This document shows, piece by piece, positions 1 through 8,711 of a DNA stretch of 11,234 nt. The notes below the pieces were generated by a model that did not search any database, was not told where the DNA came from, and was given only the letters and a program-made list of their open reading frames with translations. Numbering within the stretch: position 1 is the first letter of the stretch; every line of letters starts with the position of its first letter. The stretch covers positions 1 through 11,234 of the forward strand of contig UZAE01001866.1 of the NCBI GenBank assembly GCA_900617975.1. The letters are read 5' to 3'. The translations under genes and the position numbers were made by a program. The stretch is from Rodentolepis nana (Eukaryota > Platyhelminthes > Cestoda > Cyclophyllidea > Hymenolepididae).

Positions 1-560
1 AAGGAGGGGAGATCAAGCTCTCTCAGGTCATGGTCAGATATCGGATGGCCTCGACAAATGTAATCAAAGTCTCTGAGTCATTCATTTGAGGTTGAATAAT
101 TACGGTGCTATTTAGCGTAATTATGAGAACCTAATACAGTCAATCTACTTTATTGAACATCAAAAGTCATCAAACCCTAGAGTGGTAACATCTATCCAAA
201 CAATCTTTGCTAGAGAACTAGATATTGAACATTGGTGGATTGACAGTACATTATTAAATGACCTAAAACGGTAAAAATCAATTGAAAGTATTTTCTACAC
301 GCCTTGGCAATTTAAAAATGTGGTGTAACTTGGCAGAAAGATAAAGCTGAATTCTCATTATTACCCGACTTGATTTAATCCTACCCACACTCACATATAC
401 TTCGTAACCTCTTGACCCTTCTCCCACCCAATGAAGAGCAGTTGTAAAGTCCTTTTTGTTTGACTTGGGTATTTCGTTCAATTCAAGAAAGCGATGCAAT
501 GGAATGTGTTCAACTATTTAAGATGCTCCCAGTCTATCCTAATTTATTTCCAAGTCATGG
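1..560. other. AT-rich non-coding stretch, nothing recognised
   Basis: No open frame here looks like a protein. The longest (278-499, minus) has no recognisable motif and has a length expected by chance. There is no tRNA-like box, no tandem repeat and no gene-like base-composition change. I see no promoter or splice pattern strong enough to report. Confidence 0.6.
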
Positions 561-590
561 AAAGTGGTTGTAGACTCCTTCAACCACTTT
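561..590. repeat. Perfect inverted repeat, 10-bp arms with 10-nt loop
   Basis: The arm at 561-570 (AAAGTGGTTG) is the exact reverse complement of 581-590 (CAACCACTTT), separated by the ten bases 571-580. Pairing stops immediately outside the arms (G560 against A591). The arms are only 40% GC, so the stem is moderate in strength. There is no flanking gene for it to regulate and no T-run after it. It could be a fold in an unannotated transcript, the remnant of a small inverted-repeat element, or chance. The inverted repeat is certain; its function is unknown. Confidence 0.8.
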
Positions 591-1348
591 ATCTGGTTCG
601 ACGTCTCCACCCTCGTGGCGCTATTATGAACACCGCTTGCAATTTCTGCCCCAAAATTTATCAGTAGGGGTAGTAAAATACCAAAGAATTTTATTTCGAA
701 ACCCCTCATGGTGATCAAATTATTAACTTTGATTGATTACGCTTTTATTATATTAACAATCACAGGTGGGTGGGGGGGGGTGGATGATCATGTGCCTTTC
801 TTTCATAGTCATTAGCATTTTGGATTAAAACACCAGGCTATTTATGGTTGGATCAAGACCAGACAAACTCTCTATAAATTTTTTGTCTGTGTTTTTGTGG
901 GAGGAATATGATTATATTGTTCATCACGCGTGTATGAATGAAATTGTTATCGATTTCATACTGGAACTTACCCGATAATATGCACTGTTTACACATTGCA
1001 TAAACTGTCTCGCGTTAATTTCAGTCTGACTTAATCTTCTCTTTCTCCCCTCCCAAAAATGTCCTGTGGATGAGTAAAACAAACCTGTAGAATCAAATCT
1101 CCAAGTTGCATTGCGGGATGCGGGAGTCATTCTTTAAAAAGGTGGGTAATTGAGGGGTTAAAGCAAAAGATATGAAAGAGAAAATCCAAACCTGAATACC
1201 ACTTAAAGGTCTTGACAGCAATCTTTTTATTTAATCCCATGTGATCCAAATTTAGATAATTGAAGTTACCAATGCTATGGGGGTGTAGAATTGATCTTAA
1301 TGTGCTAGAACATTAACGTGACAATCATTTTGCAGTTGTGAATCACCA
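591..1348. other. Non-coding stretch, nothing recognised apart from a G-tract
   Basis: The open frame at 924-1130 (minus) has no recognisable domain and is within chance length. Apart from the G-tract at 765-783 I see no repeat, RNA-like fold or gene. An AATAAA on the minus strand (plus positions 1226-1231) lies downstream of the minus open frame at 1349-1585, but this hexamer is common in AT-rich DNA and proves nothing by itself. Confidence 0.5.
765..783 (+). repeat. G-rich tract, potential G-quadruplex
   Basis: The plus strand here is GGTGGG, T, nine G, T, GG, making an almost pure G run in an otherwise AT-rich neighbourhood. The run holds enough G-triplets with one-base spacers to allow an intramolecular quadruplex on paper. 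It is equally explained as a slippage-prone mononucleotide repeat. No gene start is visible next to it. Confidence 0.6.
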
Positions 1349-1585
1349 TTATTCAAGCCTATTGACGATCTTAATATTCGAATCCACAGGTATCATACCA
1401 GGTCTTCTACTGATAATAAATGACCCAGGTAAGGAATTTGTTGGCCAAGATAAAGAACGTAAGGTAGGTTTGGGTCTCAAATCTATCTCACTAATGGGTA
1501 GTCGATGAGAACCATTTGATTGGATTGCTCTTTGAATTATCCAGAATGAACTGCCTGGAAACATTTTTGAGCACGAATCTGTCAA
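1349..1585 (-). other. Unidentified open frame, possible exon (weak)
   Basis: This is a minus-strand open frame of 78 codons ending in TAA. It has no in-frame ATG at its 5' end (it opens just after a TGA; the first ATG is residue 8), so if real it would be an internal-to-terminal exon rather than a whole gene. Its composition is more protein-like than the other open frames here: no low-complexity runs, balanced residues, two Trp, six Pro and a basic C-terminal half (for example SRRPGMIPVDSN). A possible 3' splice AG sits at its start (TTGACAG, minus strand), but the pyrimidine tract before it is poor. An AATAAA follows about 120 nt past the stop. I recognise no family. About five open frames this long are expected by chance at this base composition, so non-coding remains the default. 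Confidence 0.12.
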
Positions 1586-3892
1586 TTTTCAGGTATTAAC
1601 TAACGACCTTTTGTCCCCGAGGGATTTTTAAATTTGAAGAGCTGACAAATTTTTGAGAGCACCAAAAAGCTCAATTTTAAATTCATTTTTTTGCTTTTAT
1701 TGGAATCTTCAATTACAAAACGAGGGCAAAACTCAACATTCACCTTGGAGGTGATTCAAAGATCCTTTCTCTATCCACGTATGCCCATAATAAATTCAAT
1801 TTCTCCACCACATAAACCATAAGTCAAACTTACCATCGTAACGGAGAATTTAATGACTTCAGAAGTCGTAAGTGCTTTTTTCTAACCTTCATTTTACGTT
1901 TTTCTGCACTTTACTTGGCTTTCACGTGACTTTCTGCTGCTTGAAGTTCCCCGCTATTAACTATAAAAGTTCAAAACCTTTAAAAAGTGACCATATTATC
2001 AATGAAACTAATTTAATAAGCAAATGTACTGAGGAATTGGGGAAAAAGTCATTGTCATACAGTTTTGTTTCATTAATTTTTTCACGATCTGGTGTCCAAT
2101 TTCTTGTTAAAATTTCTCCTACGAGGGCAAATGAATGGTTCAAATATTGATCGATCTGAACAAACAGGTGTGTTATTGATTAGTAGGCATTATTTGTTAG
2201 AAAATAATTAATATTTATTATTTTTTCTAAAATCCCCAAGTTCGAATGTGATCACTGGGGGCTTAGTGAGAAGTGATATGGCAAATTCTGGACCTATGGA
2301 TTCAATTGCATTTATAAGACGATTTTCCCTCTTTCTTCATGAACCCTCCTACCAGGAGGCGGTCATACTTGCAATCATCGGAGTTACCCGCTACACTTAG
2401 CAGAACTGCCTAGACATATTCTGCGAGTCGCAAAATTATTGGTGTAACTGGTTTGTCAAAATCCCTGTTAATGGAAACACAAATGAGCCCCAAGCATCCT
2501 GTTCAAAACTTTCCAAACTATATTTAAAACAGAGAACATAATAACATTCATCAAATACTTCAAGTCAAGGTTTCAGTCAAAACCCTTTTTCTATCAGTAT
2601 TTTGCTTCTAAAGATCATAATCTTCCTATTTAAATATTATCTACTTCTAAGCAATGCGGGGTGCTTCTTGACCCTTTGATGCAAAGTTTAATTAATCGTT
2701 GTTTAATTGGAAGGGTATTGCAGTAGAAAGTAAATTGCGAAATTTTTGGTTCCTCCTTAAATGAAAGAATAAAATTAGCCAATCAAAGTGAGTACTGATG
2801 CTACGTTCCTTAAATGAGTAATTAATGAACAAACGCAAGGCCACTACTACCAATAATTAGTAGAAGGAAAAAAGTTTTGTGAATGCAACAATAGATTAAT
2901 TGTCAAGGCCATCACATATGGCCCCGTTATTGCAGCTTCTTCAAAGAGAATGAATGGATCTCTTTGTGTCATATTATTCCCATCCGTGACTAAGCACCAT
3001 GACATCATAGAATGTGAATGGTCATGTTTGAACAGCATCCTGTAACCAGGTTACATCGACAGAGAGAAAGAAAGCAAGAACTGGTCAAATAAGAATCCAC
3101 TAACAGGGACTGACGTACCTCAAAGTAGCTCGAAAATGTGGCCTGAATTCTTGGCTTCATGCTTTTGGTTTCCATTGGAAGCCGTGTGCTCTTTTAAGAC
3201 AAAAGTGAAAGTTTTGTTAATGTGTTCTATTAAATACTTGCACTACTACACACAGTCAACTTTGTAAATAACAGTAATCATAAAGTTTCAGCTAACGAAA
3301 ACATCTTGACCCACTAACAGAGATACGAGGGAGAGATTAGCAATGAGAATTCAATTTTGAAAGCATCAACTATCCGAAGATAACACAGAACCCACATGGG
3401 TTTGCCAATCCTCTTGAACCGCGTCGTTTTATTTGACCAGTTAAAATACTAAGCCCTTCTAATTCAGGAAGTTCTAGTTCCAAGATGGAATTATAACAAA
3501 AATGTCCTTGAATTAAAAACGCAAAAGGAAGATCTATGCGTTAACTTTCTGCCTATTTGACTTAAACCATAAATCTCGACTTAAAGCTGAAGCATTCATA
3601 GTCAACTATTGGACATTACTCTCAGAATACCAATTTTGATACGAAAGTACTATTTAATGAGTGTCTTCGAAGTTTTTTTTATGGTCACCCCATATTTTTT
3701 TTAAAAAACCCTTTTCTCGACTATTTCACTGGTCCAGATTTCCATCAACACATTAAGTTTTGAATTTGCGTGCAATCGTATTGCCCTCTGATACTTTAAA
3801 ACAAAAGCACTAATTTGGATTGCTAATTTGCATCGGTTTCTAATCAAAAACATAAAAGAAACAAACAATTGGAAGAGAACTTTGAATTCTTC
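1586..3892. other. Long AT-rich non-coding stretch, nothing recognised
   Basis: The open frames at 1872-2150 (plus), 1961-2143 (minus) and 2847-3038 (minus) are short. The first two overlap each other on opposite strands, and none shows a recognisable motif. The plus frame at 1872 opens with GTG and has no early ATG, which makes it unlikely as a eukaryotic start. An imperfect AT palindrome lies at 2197-2230. The rest shows poly-T and poly-A runs typical of intergenic or intronic DNA. Confidence 0.55.
2197..2230. repeat. Imperfect AT-rich palindrome
   Basis: TTAGAAAA at 2197-2204 is the reverse complement of TTTTCTAA at 2223-2230. Inside these arms a further TAAT/ATTA pairing is possible if two extra T residues bulge out on the 3' side. 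The element is almost wholly A+T, so the fold is weak and chance formation is likely in this background. No function is inferred. Confidence 0.45.
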
Positions 3893-3910
3893 TCACCCAC
3901 ACACACTCAC
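3893..3910 (+). repeat. CA-rich microsatellite
   Basis: A pyrimidine/purine alternating stretch of CAC/ACA units (TCACCCACACACACTCAC), interrupted by CC and T. It is the first of a cluster of simple repeats running from here to 4256. It is probably neutral slippage sequence. Confidence 0.6.
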
Positions 3911-3954
3911 CCCAACCCTATAAGTTTTCAACTCCAATGACAATGAGAACGACA

Positions 3955-3970
3955 ATATATATATATATAT
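3955..3970 (+). repeat. (AT)8 microsatellite
   Basis: Eight uninterrupted AT units, bounded by CA before and GTATTG after. This is a clean dinucleotide tract that would be expected to be length-polymorphic. Confidence 0.85.
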
Positions 3971-4098
3971 GTATTGATTAATTTGCTAACGATCGGATCA
4001 ATCTCGTCATGGAGATTAAACTAAAGCAAACTTTCATTACATCCAAACCAAAGCTCCGTTGAGTATAAAGGTTGTTTCAAGCTACACCAAACAAGTCA

Positions 4099-4116
4099 TC
4101 TTCCTCCTCCCCCCTT
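4099..4116 (+). repeat. Homopyrimidine tract
   Basis: Eighteen consecutive pyrimidines (TCTTCCTCCTCCCCCCTT). It could resemble a splice-acceptor polypyrimidine tract, but the sequence that follows (GAGGTCTCAACTATC) has no AG plus open frame that would make it a convincing exon start. Confidence 0.5.
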
Positions 4117-4235
4117 GAGGTCTCAACTATCACGCTCTTGGAGTAGTCTAGACCATGATAGGTGAGGCCTAGGCTTGTTTCAAGTTGCCTTTAACTTAGA
4201 TCACAGACGCTTGAGACCTTGCATTTATTTACTGA

Positions 4236-4256
4236 ATTATTATTATTATTATTATT
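4236..4256 (+). repeat. (ATT)7 microsatellite
   Basis: Seven perfect ATT units, followed by CAAA. A second, shorter TTATTATTATT run occurs at about 4323-4334, immediately before copy A of the interspersed repeat. Confidence 0.85.
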
Positions 4257-4336
4257 CAAAATCACCCTAAAACTATAAACATTTTCCATAATAATGATTT
4301 ATTTACTAAAGAATGCATTAATTTTATTATTATTTA

Positions 4337-4655
4337 AAATGGCAGCCGTTTTGAATAGTTACCATTAGCCATTTAGCTGACTTAGGGCTTCACAGAGGGG
4401 AGGAGCATCAAATTGAGAAAAATTCGAGAGAGGGAACAGAAGAGTGATTCACAGATTTAGAAGAGACGGAGAGACACAAAGGTAGAGAAAAGGTAAGATG
4501 AGTACTGTGAAAGGGGTCGAATATGATATACAGTGGGGTGATGGTAGTTTGAAGTGAGAAGTCAACTGCCCGTTAATAGACATTTTTGCCGTATGCGTTG
4601 CTCAGGGTGCACCACGTGGGAGTAAGTCTATCGCACACCCCAGAATACGGAAATA
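4337..4655 (+). repeat. Interspersed repeat, copy A (short form)
   Basis: This stretch is homologous to 8712-9175 in the same orientation. Shared blocks in order are AAATGGCAG then a GTTTTGA.. AGTTACCATTAGCC-like block (X), then TGACTT..GGGCTTCACAGAGGGG (Y), then GGGAACAGAAGAGTG (4432-4446, identical to 8971-8985), then a 33-base core at 4481-4513 matching 9016-9048 at 31 of 33 positions, then ACAGTGGGG.TGATG, and finally a weaker TTTTG.CGTA..CGTTG block. Copy A has one X and one Y block; copy B has the same region expanded. Homology may extend upstream to about 4263, with lower similarity. It has no coding capacity that I recognise, no clear terminal repeats and no obvious target-site duplication. 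It is probably a non-autonomous transposable-element fragment; the family is unknown to me. Confidence 0.8.
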
Positions 4656-5663
4656 TTTTGCTATATCAACACGTGCTTAGCTCTCAAATGCAAGGAAAAC
4701 TTGGTCTTAACATTCTAGCTTTACCTGTCGAGCCAATCAATAATGATATAATCATTTGTCATGCTCTCATTAAATGCATTTTAATGCAGTTTCATGAAAA
4801 GTAGGCAAATTAGTCTCGTGGCTATTGGAAGGGAGTCAGTATATGTGCGGGTTGGTCTATTATTTTGTCTTTGAAGTCGTTTGGGTGGCTAAAGTGTATG
4901 CTCTAGGCATTGCCATAGTAACACGAAGGTGCAAAAGCAACAGATGACATTTAACTACCACATCTAAATTTCATAGTCCTGCCTGTTAATATTAATTAAA
5001 AGAATATTTGTAACTTTTTGTCCAATTGGTCACCACTACTTAAAGAGTAACTTAATGTTTGACAGAGATTCTCTTATGGAGTATGCAATTAATACCCACG
5101 AACTCTCATTAATTATTAAATCCCGTAGTAAGTGATATTGGAACAAGAATGTAAGTGCTCAAACGGAGAAATAAAGGAGACAATTAGACGTTATAAAAGG
5201 GTATTTATTAATAGTCATTAATGGCTAATACTTATAGGAATTCTGGGTGGTGTCTACTTTGACTCTAGCAGAGGTCAATATGGCTTGTAATAATAAATAA
5301 TAATTCTAGATCACGTGGTTAAGTTCATTCAGATGATCGGAATACATGATCTGACAGGTTGCTGAGTAACAGTAAGTAGGGAGTTTTGCCGTTTTATTTT
5401 TAATAGGAATAAAGTTGCATTTAAAACAAATTAAATCCAGAGAAACTGTCTGAAGTTTCCAACTCTAAGGCATTCACCGCACACACCGTTCTGCACAAAG
5501 ATTATCTGACAATCAATTATTTTGAACTCCCAATTACAAATGATATACTCAGTAGCCAAAGCATCAATATTTGTAAGGCATTTTCCAGGGGTTAATCTTA
5601 ATTAGGCTAGTCCGAGGTAGTGTCTAGTTTTAGAGATGTTAGATGTCCATTTTTAGGTGTACT
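4656..5663. other. Non-coding stretch between repeat copies, nothing recognised
   Basis: The open frame at 4586-4804 begins inside repeat copy A and has no recognisable domain, so I treat it as a by-product of the repeat. A TATAAAAG sequence lies at 5192-5199 but no gene follows it. I see no primer-binding site after copy A that would support it being a long terminal repeat. Confidence 0.5.
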
Positions 5664-5709
5664 GGAATTTGAAGCGATTGAAGATGCGACGCGTTAACCA
5701 CTTTGAGTA
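5664..5709 (-). repeat. tRNA-like patch, degenerate Pol III A/B boxes (weak)
   Basis: On the minus strand, TACTCAAAGTGGTTAACGCG begins at plus position 5709. It resembles the D-arm/A-box region of tRNAs and tRNA-derived SINEs (the TGGCNNAGTGG pattern followed by TTAACGCGTC). About 34 nt downstream, GCTTCAAATTCC (plus 5664-5675) resembles the B-box GGTTCAANTCC with mismatches. The A-to-B distance is shorter than the roughly 44 nt of an ordinary tRNA and no full cloverleaf folds, so this is not a functional tRNA gene. It may be the decayed head of a tRNA-derived short retroposon. The overlapping minus open frame at 5653-5856 is then incidental. Confidence 0.25.
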
Positions 5710-6949
5710 GCTTAGACAACTGACCCTATCCACAGGTTCTCCTCCGTCTAGACCACGGGTAACTCCTGAATCAACCTGCTTTGAGTGAAGGTCTATCAAT
5801 TGATTAAAAATGCACCCCTTAACTGGTGCAGGCGTGACAAACTCAATATATTCCAATACCTGTGTCGTGAGCCAAATGGTTTAAAATTACAAGATGCTCC
5901 CGACTAGTTGACCCATTTCCTTTTGGAGGTGACAAAGCAACCTTATACGCAGACAGCAAGAAGATGGATGAAAATTTTCCTCTTGTAAAATTTAGTTTTC
6001 AAAATAATGCACACAATAACCACATTTAACGGAAAAATTAAAATGTTAGAGACAAGCACTCTTTTACTCACAGCCATTTTCTTGTCAATTGTCTAATTAT
6101 AGATTTAGGCTGCAAGGAAGTTATAAATAGTTCAGAGAAGGCTTTGGGAGTAGAAAGGACGAAAGAAACTCGTTCGACATGTCAATTGTACATAAAAATA
6201 GCTTAACGAACATAGTCAATTCGAGTGGCGCGCACAGAAAAAGGGAAAGCAATTTTATTATGAGATTTTTTGCTCATTAAAACTTAATTTTGACATTTTT
6301 ACCCTTTTATTTGACGCTCGTCTTATATTAAAGCATATAAAATCAAGGAATTCCCGGTTTATGGATCGCTTTTATTGATTTCCGTGGTAACGGAGTCTTT
6401 TCTCACGTTGAAGGGAAATACATTTAAATGAACTATTGATTTAAATTATCCTACAGTATATCCGTGATAAAATCTTTATATTTGTCTCAATGTAAAGTAA
6501 TAGCATAATTCAGTGATATTACTGTTAGTAATTCAGTCAAAATAATGAATTTCATTTGAAAAATTCTGAAATCGTGGACCTTAAATCGTTAGCTAATATA
6601 CAAATTGTTTCGTAACTAATTACATCTTACGAAAAAATGTGACCAACCCATCAGGACAAAAGGCAAAAGGGTCAGTAACTGCAAAATTTGATCGATTTAA
6701 AGGAAATTACATTATTATCTAGGGGTTTTACTCAAAATATAATGCTTTTATCGTCCACTATAGACCCACTTCGACAGCAGAATCTTGTAGAAGCTAATTT
6801 TTACATTTTCCATATTAAAGGCCTCAAAGACTGCTTCCATTCTGTCCCTTAACTGGGCTTTCAGATTCCTAGCACGATAATGAGTGGTCAATACCTACAT
6901 AACGCTCAATGTGATTATGGTTTGGGAAGTTGAAGGGCTAAACACTGGT
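5710..6949. other. AT-rich non-coding stretch, nothing recognised
   Basis: There is no open frame of note apart from the minus frame overlapping the tRNA-like patch. The word AAGATGCTCCC occurs at about 5891 and also at about 520; beyond this 11-base match the two flanks do not align convincingly. A TATAAATA sequence at about 6122 has no gene downstream. Confidence 0.5.
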
Positions 6950-7030
6950 GCTGGTGGTGGCTTAAAACTCTGCTGCCAACCAATTGTTTTTTCTCTGAGA
7001 TGTGGCAAGGGTTCGAATCCAGCTACCCTC
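6950..7030 (+). repeat. tRNA-like sequence with perfect B-box, probably tRNA pseudogene or SINE head
   Basis: GGTTCGAATCC at 7010-7020 matches the Pol III B-box consensus GGTTCGANTCC at every position. Placing it as a T-loop gives an 81-nt tRNA-like unit. Its 5' seven bases (6950-6956) pair with 7024-7030 at five of seven positions counting one G-T. A GGC/GCC D-stem can form inside (6959-6961 with 6975-6977). Against a working gene, only two of five T-stem pairs form, the A-box region (TGGCTTAAAAC) lacks the usual AGTGG part, and no convincing anticodon stem is seen. No T-run terminator follows at once. I infer a decayed tRNA or tRNA-derived retroposon; a chance B-box is the alternative. Confidence 0.35.
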
Positions 7031-7046
7031 ATTATCTAGTATAAAA

Positions 7047-7232
7047 ATGGTTGGAAATTTCACAAAGACATCTAAATTCCACCTAGACCCTTCTTTTACA
7101 AACGTCGAGGGAGGCATCCCATCACGCCCAGAAATTTCTTCTTTTTTGTCGACTGATTTTCGCTGGTCTTCCTCTGAGAAATTGACCTCTGTGACGCTTG
7201 TAAGAGCTTGTAGTATGGAATGTTTTTATTAA
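7047..7232 (+). other. Unidentified small open frame (weak)
   Basis: The frame starts at an ATG in a favourable context (AAAAATGG) and runs 61 codons to TAA. The product would be Ser/Thr-rich with no hydrophobic segment, no signal peptide and no motif I recognise (it includes the stretch NVEGGIPSRPEISS). The frame is open further upstream through the tRNA-like B-box, where the reading is a by-product. Length is within chance expectation. It lies directly after the tRNA-like unit, so it could equally be the body of a short retroposon. Coding status is unsupported. Confidence 0.1.
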
Positions 7233-7697
7233 ATGCAAGATTCATTGTGGTGACTGTGACACTCAATTAACTGCGTTGACAAAGCTCGGATTGTAATGCC
7301 AAGATAATTCTTGAAAATGCTTTTTAATTAGAGCCAAAAATGCATGATCGATTTTCTCCTCTAGTAGAGATCAATAAGTGTTAAAAAGGAGTTTTCTGGG
7401 GAAATAATGAAGAGCATTTGAAATTATTTAATTTCACTTAGTGAAAACTGTAAAACTGTGTGGAATTTAAAAAGAACTCTCAAGATAGAAATTCTAAATT
7501 CTTTTCAAAAGCCACACCCTGAATTTGAACATCTAGAATTGTTGCTTCCAGGGCTTAAATTATTTCATTTATAAATGGGCAGACTGATTTGCACATAATC
7601 GATTATCAATATCCCTTTTGGGCTATAGATATAATCAACATGTGTGGTCCTGCTGTGTAAACCCAATAATGCATTGAACTATACTTTCGGACTAAAG
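7233..7697. other. AT-rich non-coding stretch, nothing recognised
   Basis: I see no open frame, repeat or RNA-like fold worth reporting in this interval. Confidence 0.55.
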
Positions 7698-7712
7698 CAC
7701 ACACACAGAGAG
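7698..7712 (+). repeat. Short CA/GA microsatellite
   Basis: CACACACACAGAGAG followed by CAAAG. This is a short compound dinucleotide tract upstream of the larger GA tract at 7841. Confidence 0.5.
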
Positions 7713-7840
7713 CAAAGTAATAAGGAATTTCGAGTTTGTGCATCGTGTGTGGTCACCGAGTGAAGTGCTAACGATTTCTCAAGGGATTCTCTCTTGCTTC
7801 AAACCCTCGTGATTGTGCAGTTGCTACCGCTCTAGGTGGC

Positions 7841-7904
7841 CAGAGGAAGAGAGAGAGAGAAAGAGAAAGGAGAGTGAGAGCTAGAGAGGAGCAGAAAGAG
7901 AAAT
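7841..7904 (+). repeat. Purine-rich GA tract
   Basis: About 64 bases that are nearly all purine on the plus strand. They begin CAGAGGAAGAGAGAGAGAGA and continue as AAGAGAAAGGAGAGTGAGAG and GAGGAGCAGAAAGAGAAATG, with only a few pyrimidine interruptions. It is a degenerate GA microsatellite. Homopurine tracts of this kind can form triplexes or act as GAGA-type binding sites in animals, but no gene is visible nearby to connect it to. The minus open frame at 7881-8096 overlaps it and has no recognisable motif. Confidence 0.75.
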
Positions 7905-7910
7905 GATTGA

Positions 7911-8711
7911 AATTGGGTCAAGGTCGGGCAGTGTGCGCGCATCTAGGCCCCCTTGATTTCTCTGACGTTGATGATGACTCATCCTAAACACCAATAAAAG
8001 GAGATGGAAGACCAGCAATTTTGGACGAGAAAATAGAGATGAGGTGTCCCCCTCCCTTTCAAACATTAGGATGAGGATAGAAAATCTCGGTGTCACACAG
8101 AGAAGGGAGTGAGTGAGAGATGGGCGCTCATTTTTTGAACAGTCATCTAATTAATTGGTACTATCAGCTTATCAAAATTTAATCGGCAACCATTTCTTTT
8201 CTTAATTTAAGCAATAACATAATTAAAGTGGCTCTAAAATTTATAAAAGTGTGATGTAATTTGAAACGCAAAAGCGTTCAAATAAACTAGCCACGCCATC
8301 AATCTCGATGATTCACTTATAATATTTGTCATTAATTTAATTCTATTGTTGCTCGCGAAAACTAAAGATTTAATAATTAGTATAGACGGTTAATTATATC
8401 CATCATTTTTCTAAATCTTCAAAGAGGCTCTTACTAATTGTCATTCGCAAATCCTCAGAGAACTTATGGGGTAGTAACAATTCGGTAATTCTTTCTTTCA
8501 GTCCGTTCTTTTTAGGAAATGAAACTACATACTACGTTGTCTCTATTTTAGGCGAGAAATAAACATAAAATGAAGTACATGGTGGCAGATTCTGTGCTTT
8601 ATTGCGATAAAACTGTATCTAGTTGAGACCCCAAAGGTTACACCGCCAGTAGCCCAGTCCCAACCATCCTTTAAAATGAAACTCACGTTCCATATTTATT
8701 TATCTATATCA
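7911..8711. other. Non-coding stretch, nothing recognised
   Basis: The first 200 bases have somewhat higher GC, including a GTGTGCGCGC patch near 7930. After about 8140 the sequence becomes strongly AT-rich. No gene, tRNA-like box or tandem repeat is seen. There is no polypurine tract directly before repeat copy B, which argues against copies A and B being the two ends of one LTR element. Confidence 0.5.

Noticed and set aside
520..531. AAGATGCTCCC shared with about 5891-5901 as a possible dispersed repeat
   Set aside because: The match does not extend convincingly beyond 11 bases, so it is compatible with chance.
1849..1876. Tiny possible first exon: ATG ACT TCA GAA GTC followed by GTAAGT
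   Set aside because: Only five codons. The donor is good, but there is no promoter, no partner exon and no protein similarity; such words are frequent in AT-rich DNA.
1872..2150. Plus-strand open frame with a hydrophobic, signal-peptide-like start
   Set aside because: It opens with GTG and has no early ATG, overlaps another open frame on the opposite strand, and its Phe/Leu-rich start simply reflects T-rich DNA.
5192..5199. TATAAAAG as a core promoter; similar words near 1962 and 6122
   Set aside because: TATA-like words are common at this base composition and no gene or open frame starts at a suitable distance downstream.
5613..5635. CGAGGTAGTGT resembles the 5' end of let-7 microRNAs
   Set aside because: No complementary arm lies within hairpin distance on either side, and the first base differs from the let-7 start; a short seed match in 11 kb is expected by chance.
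8490..8560. Splice-acceptor-like TTCTTTCTTTCAG followed by about 19 open codons
   Set aside because: The open stretch ends quickly with a stop, has no donor that would join it to a further exon and no recognisable motif.
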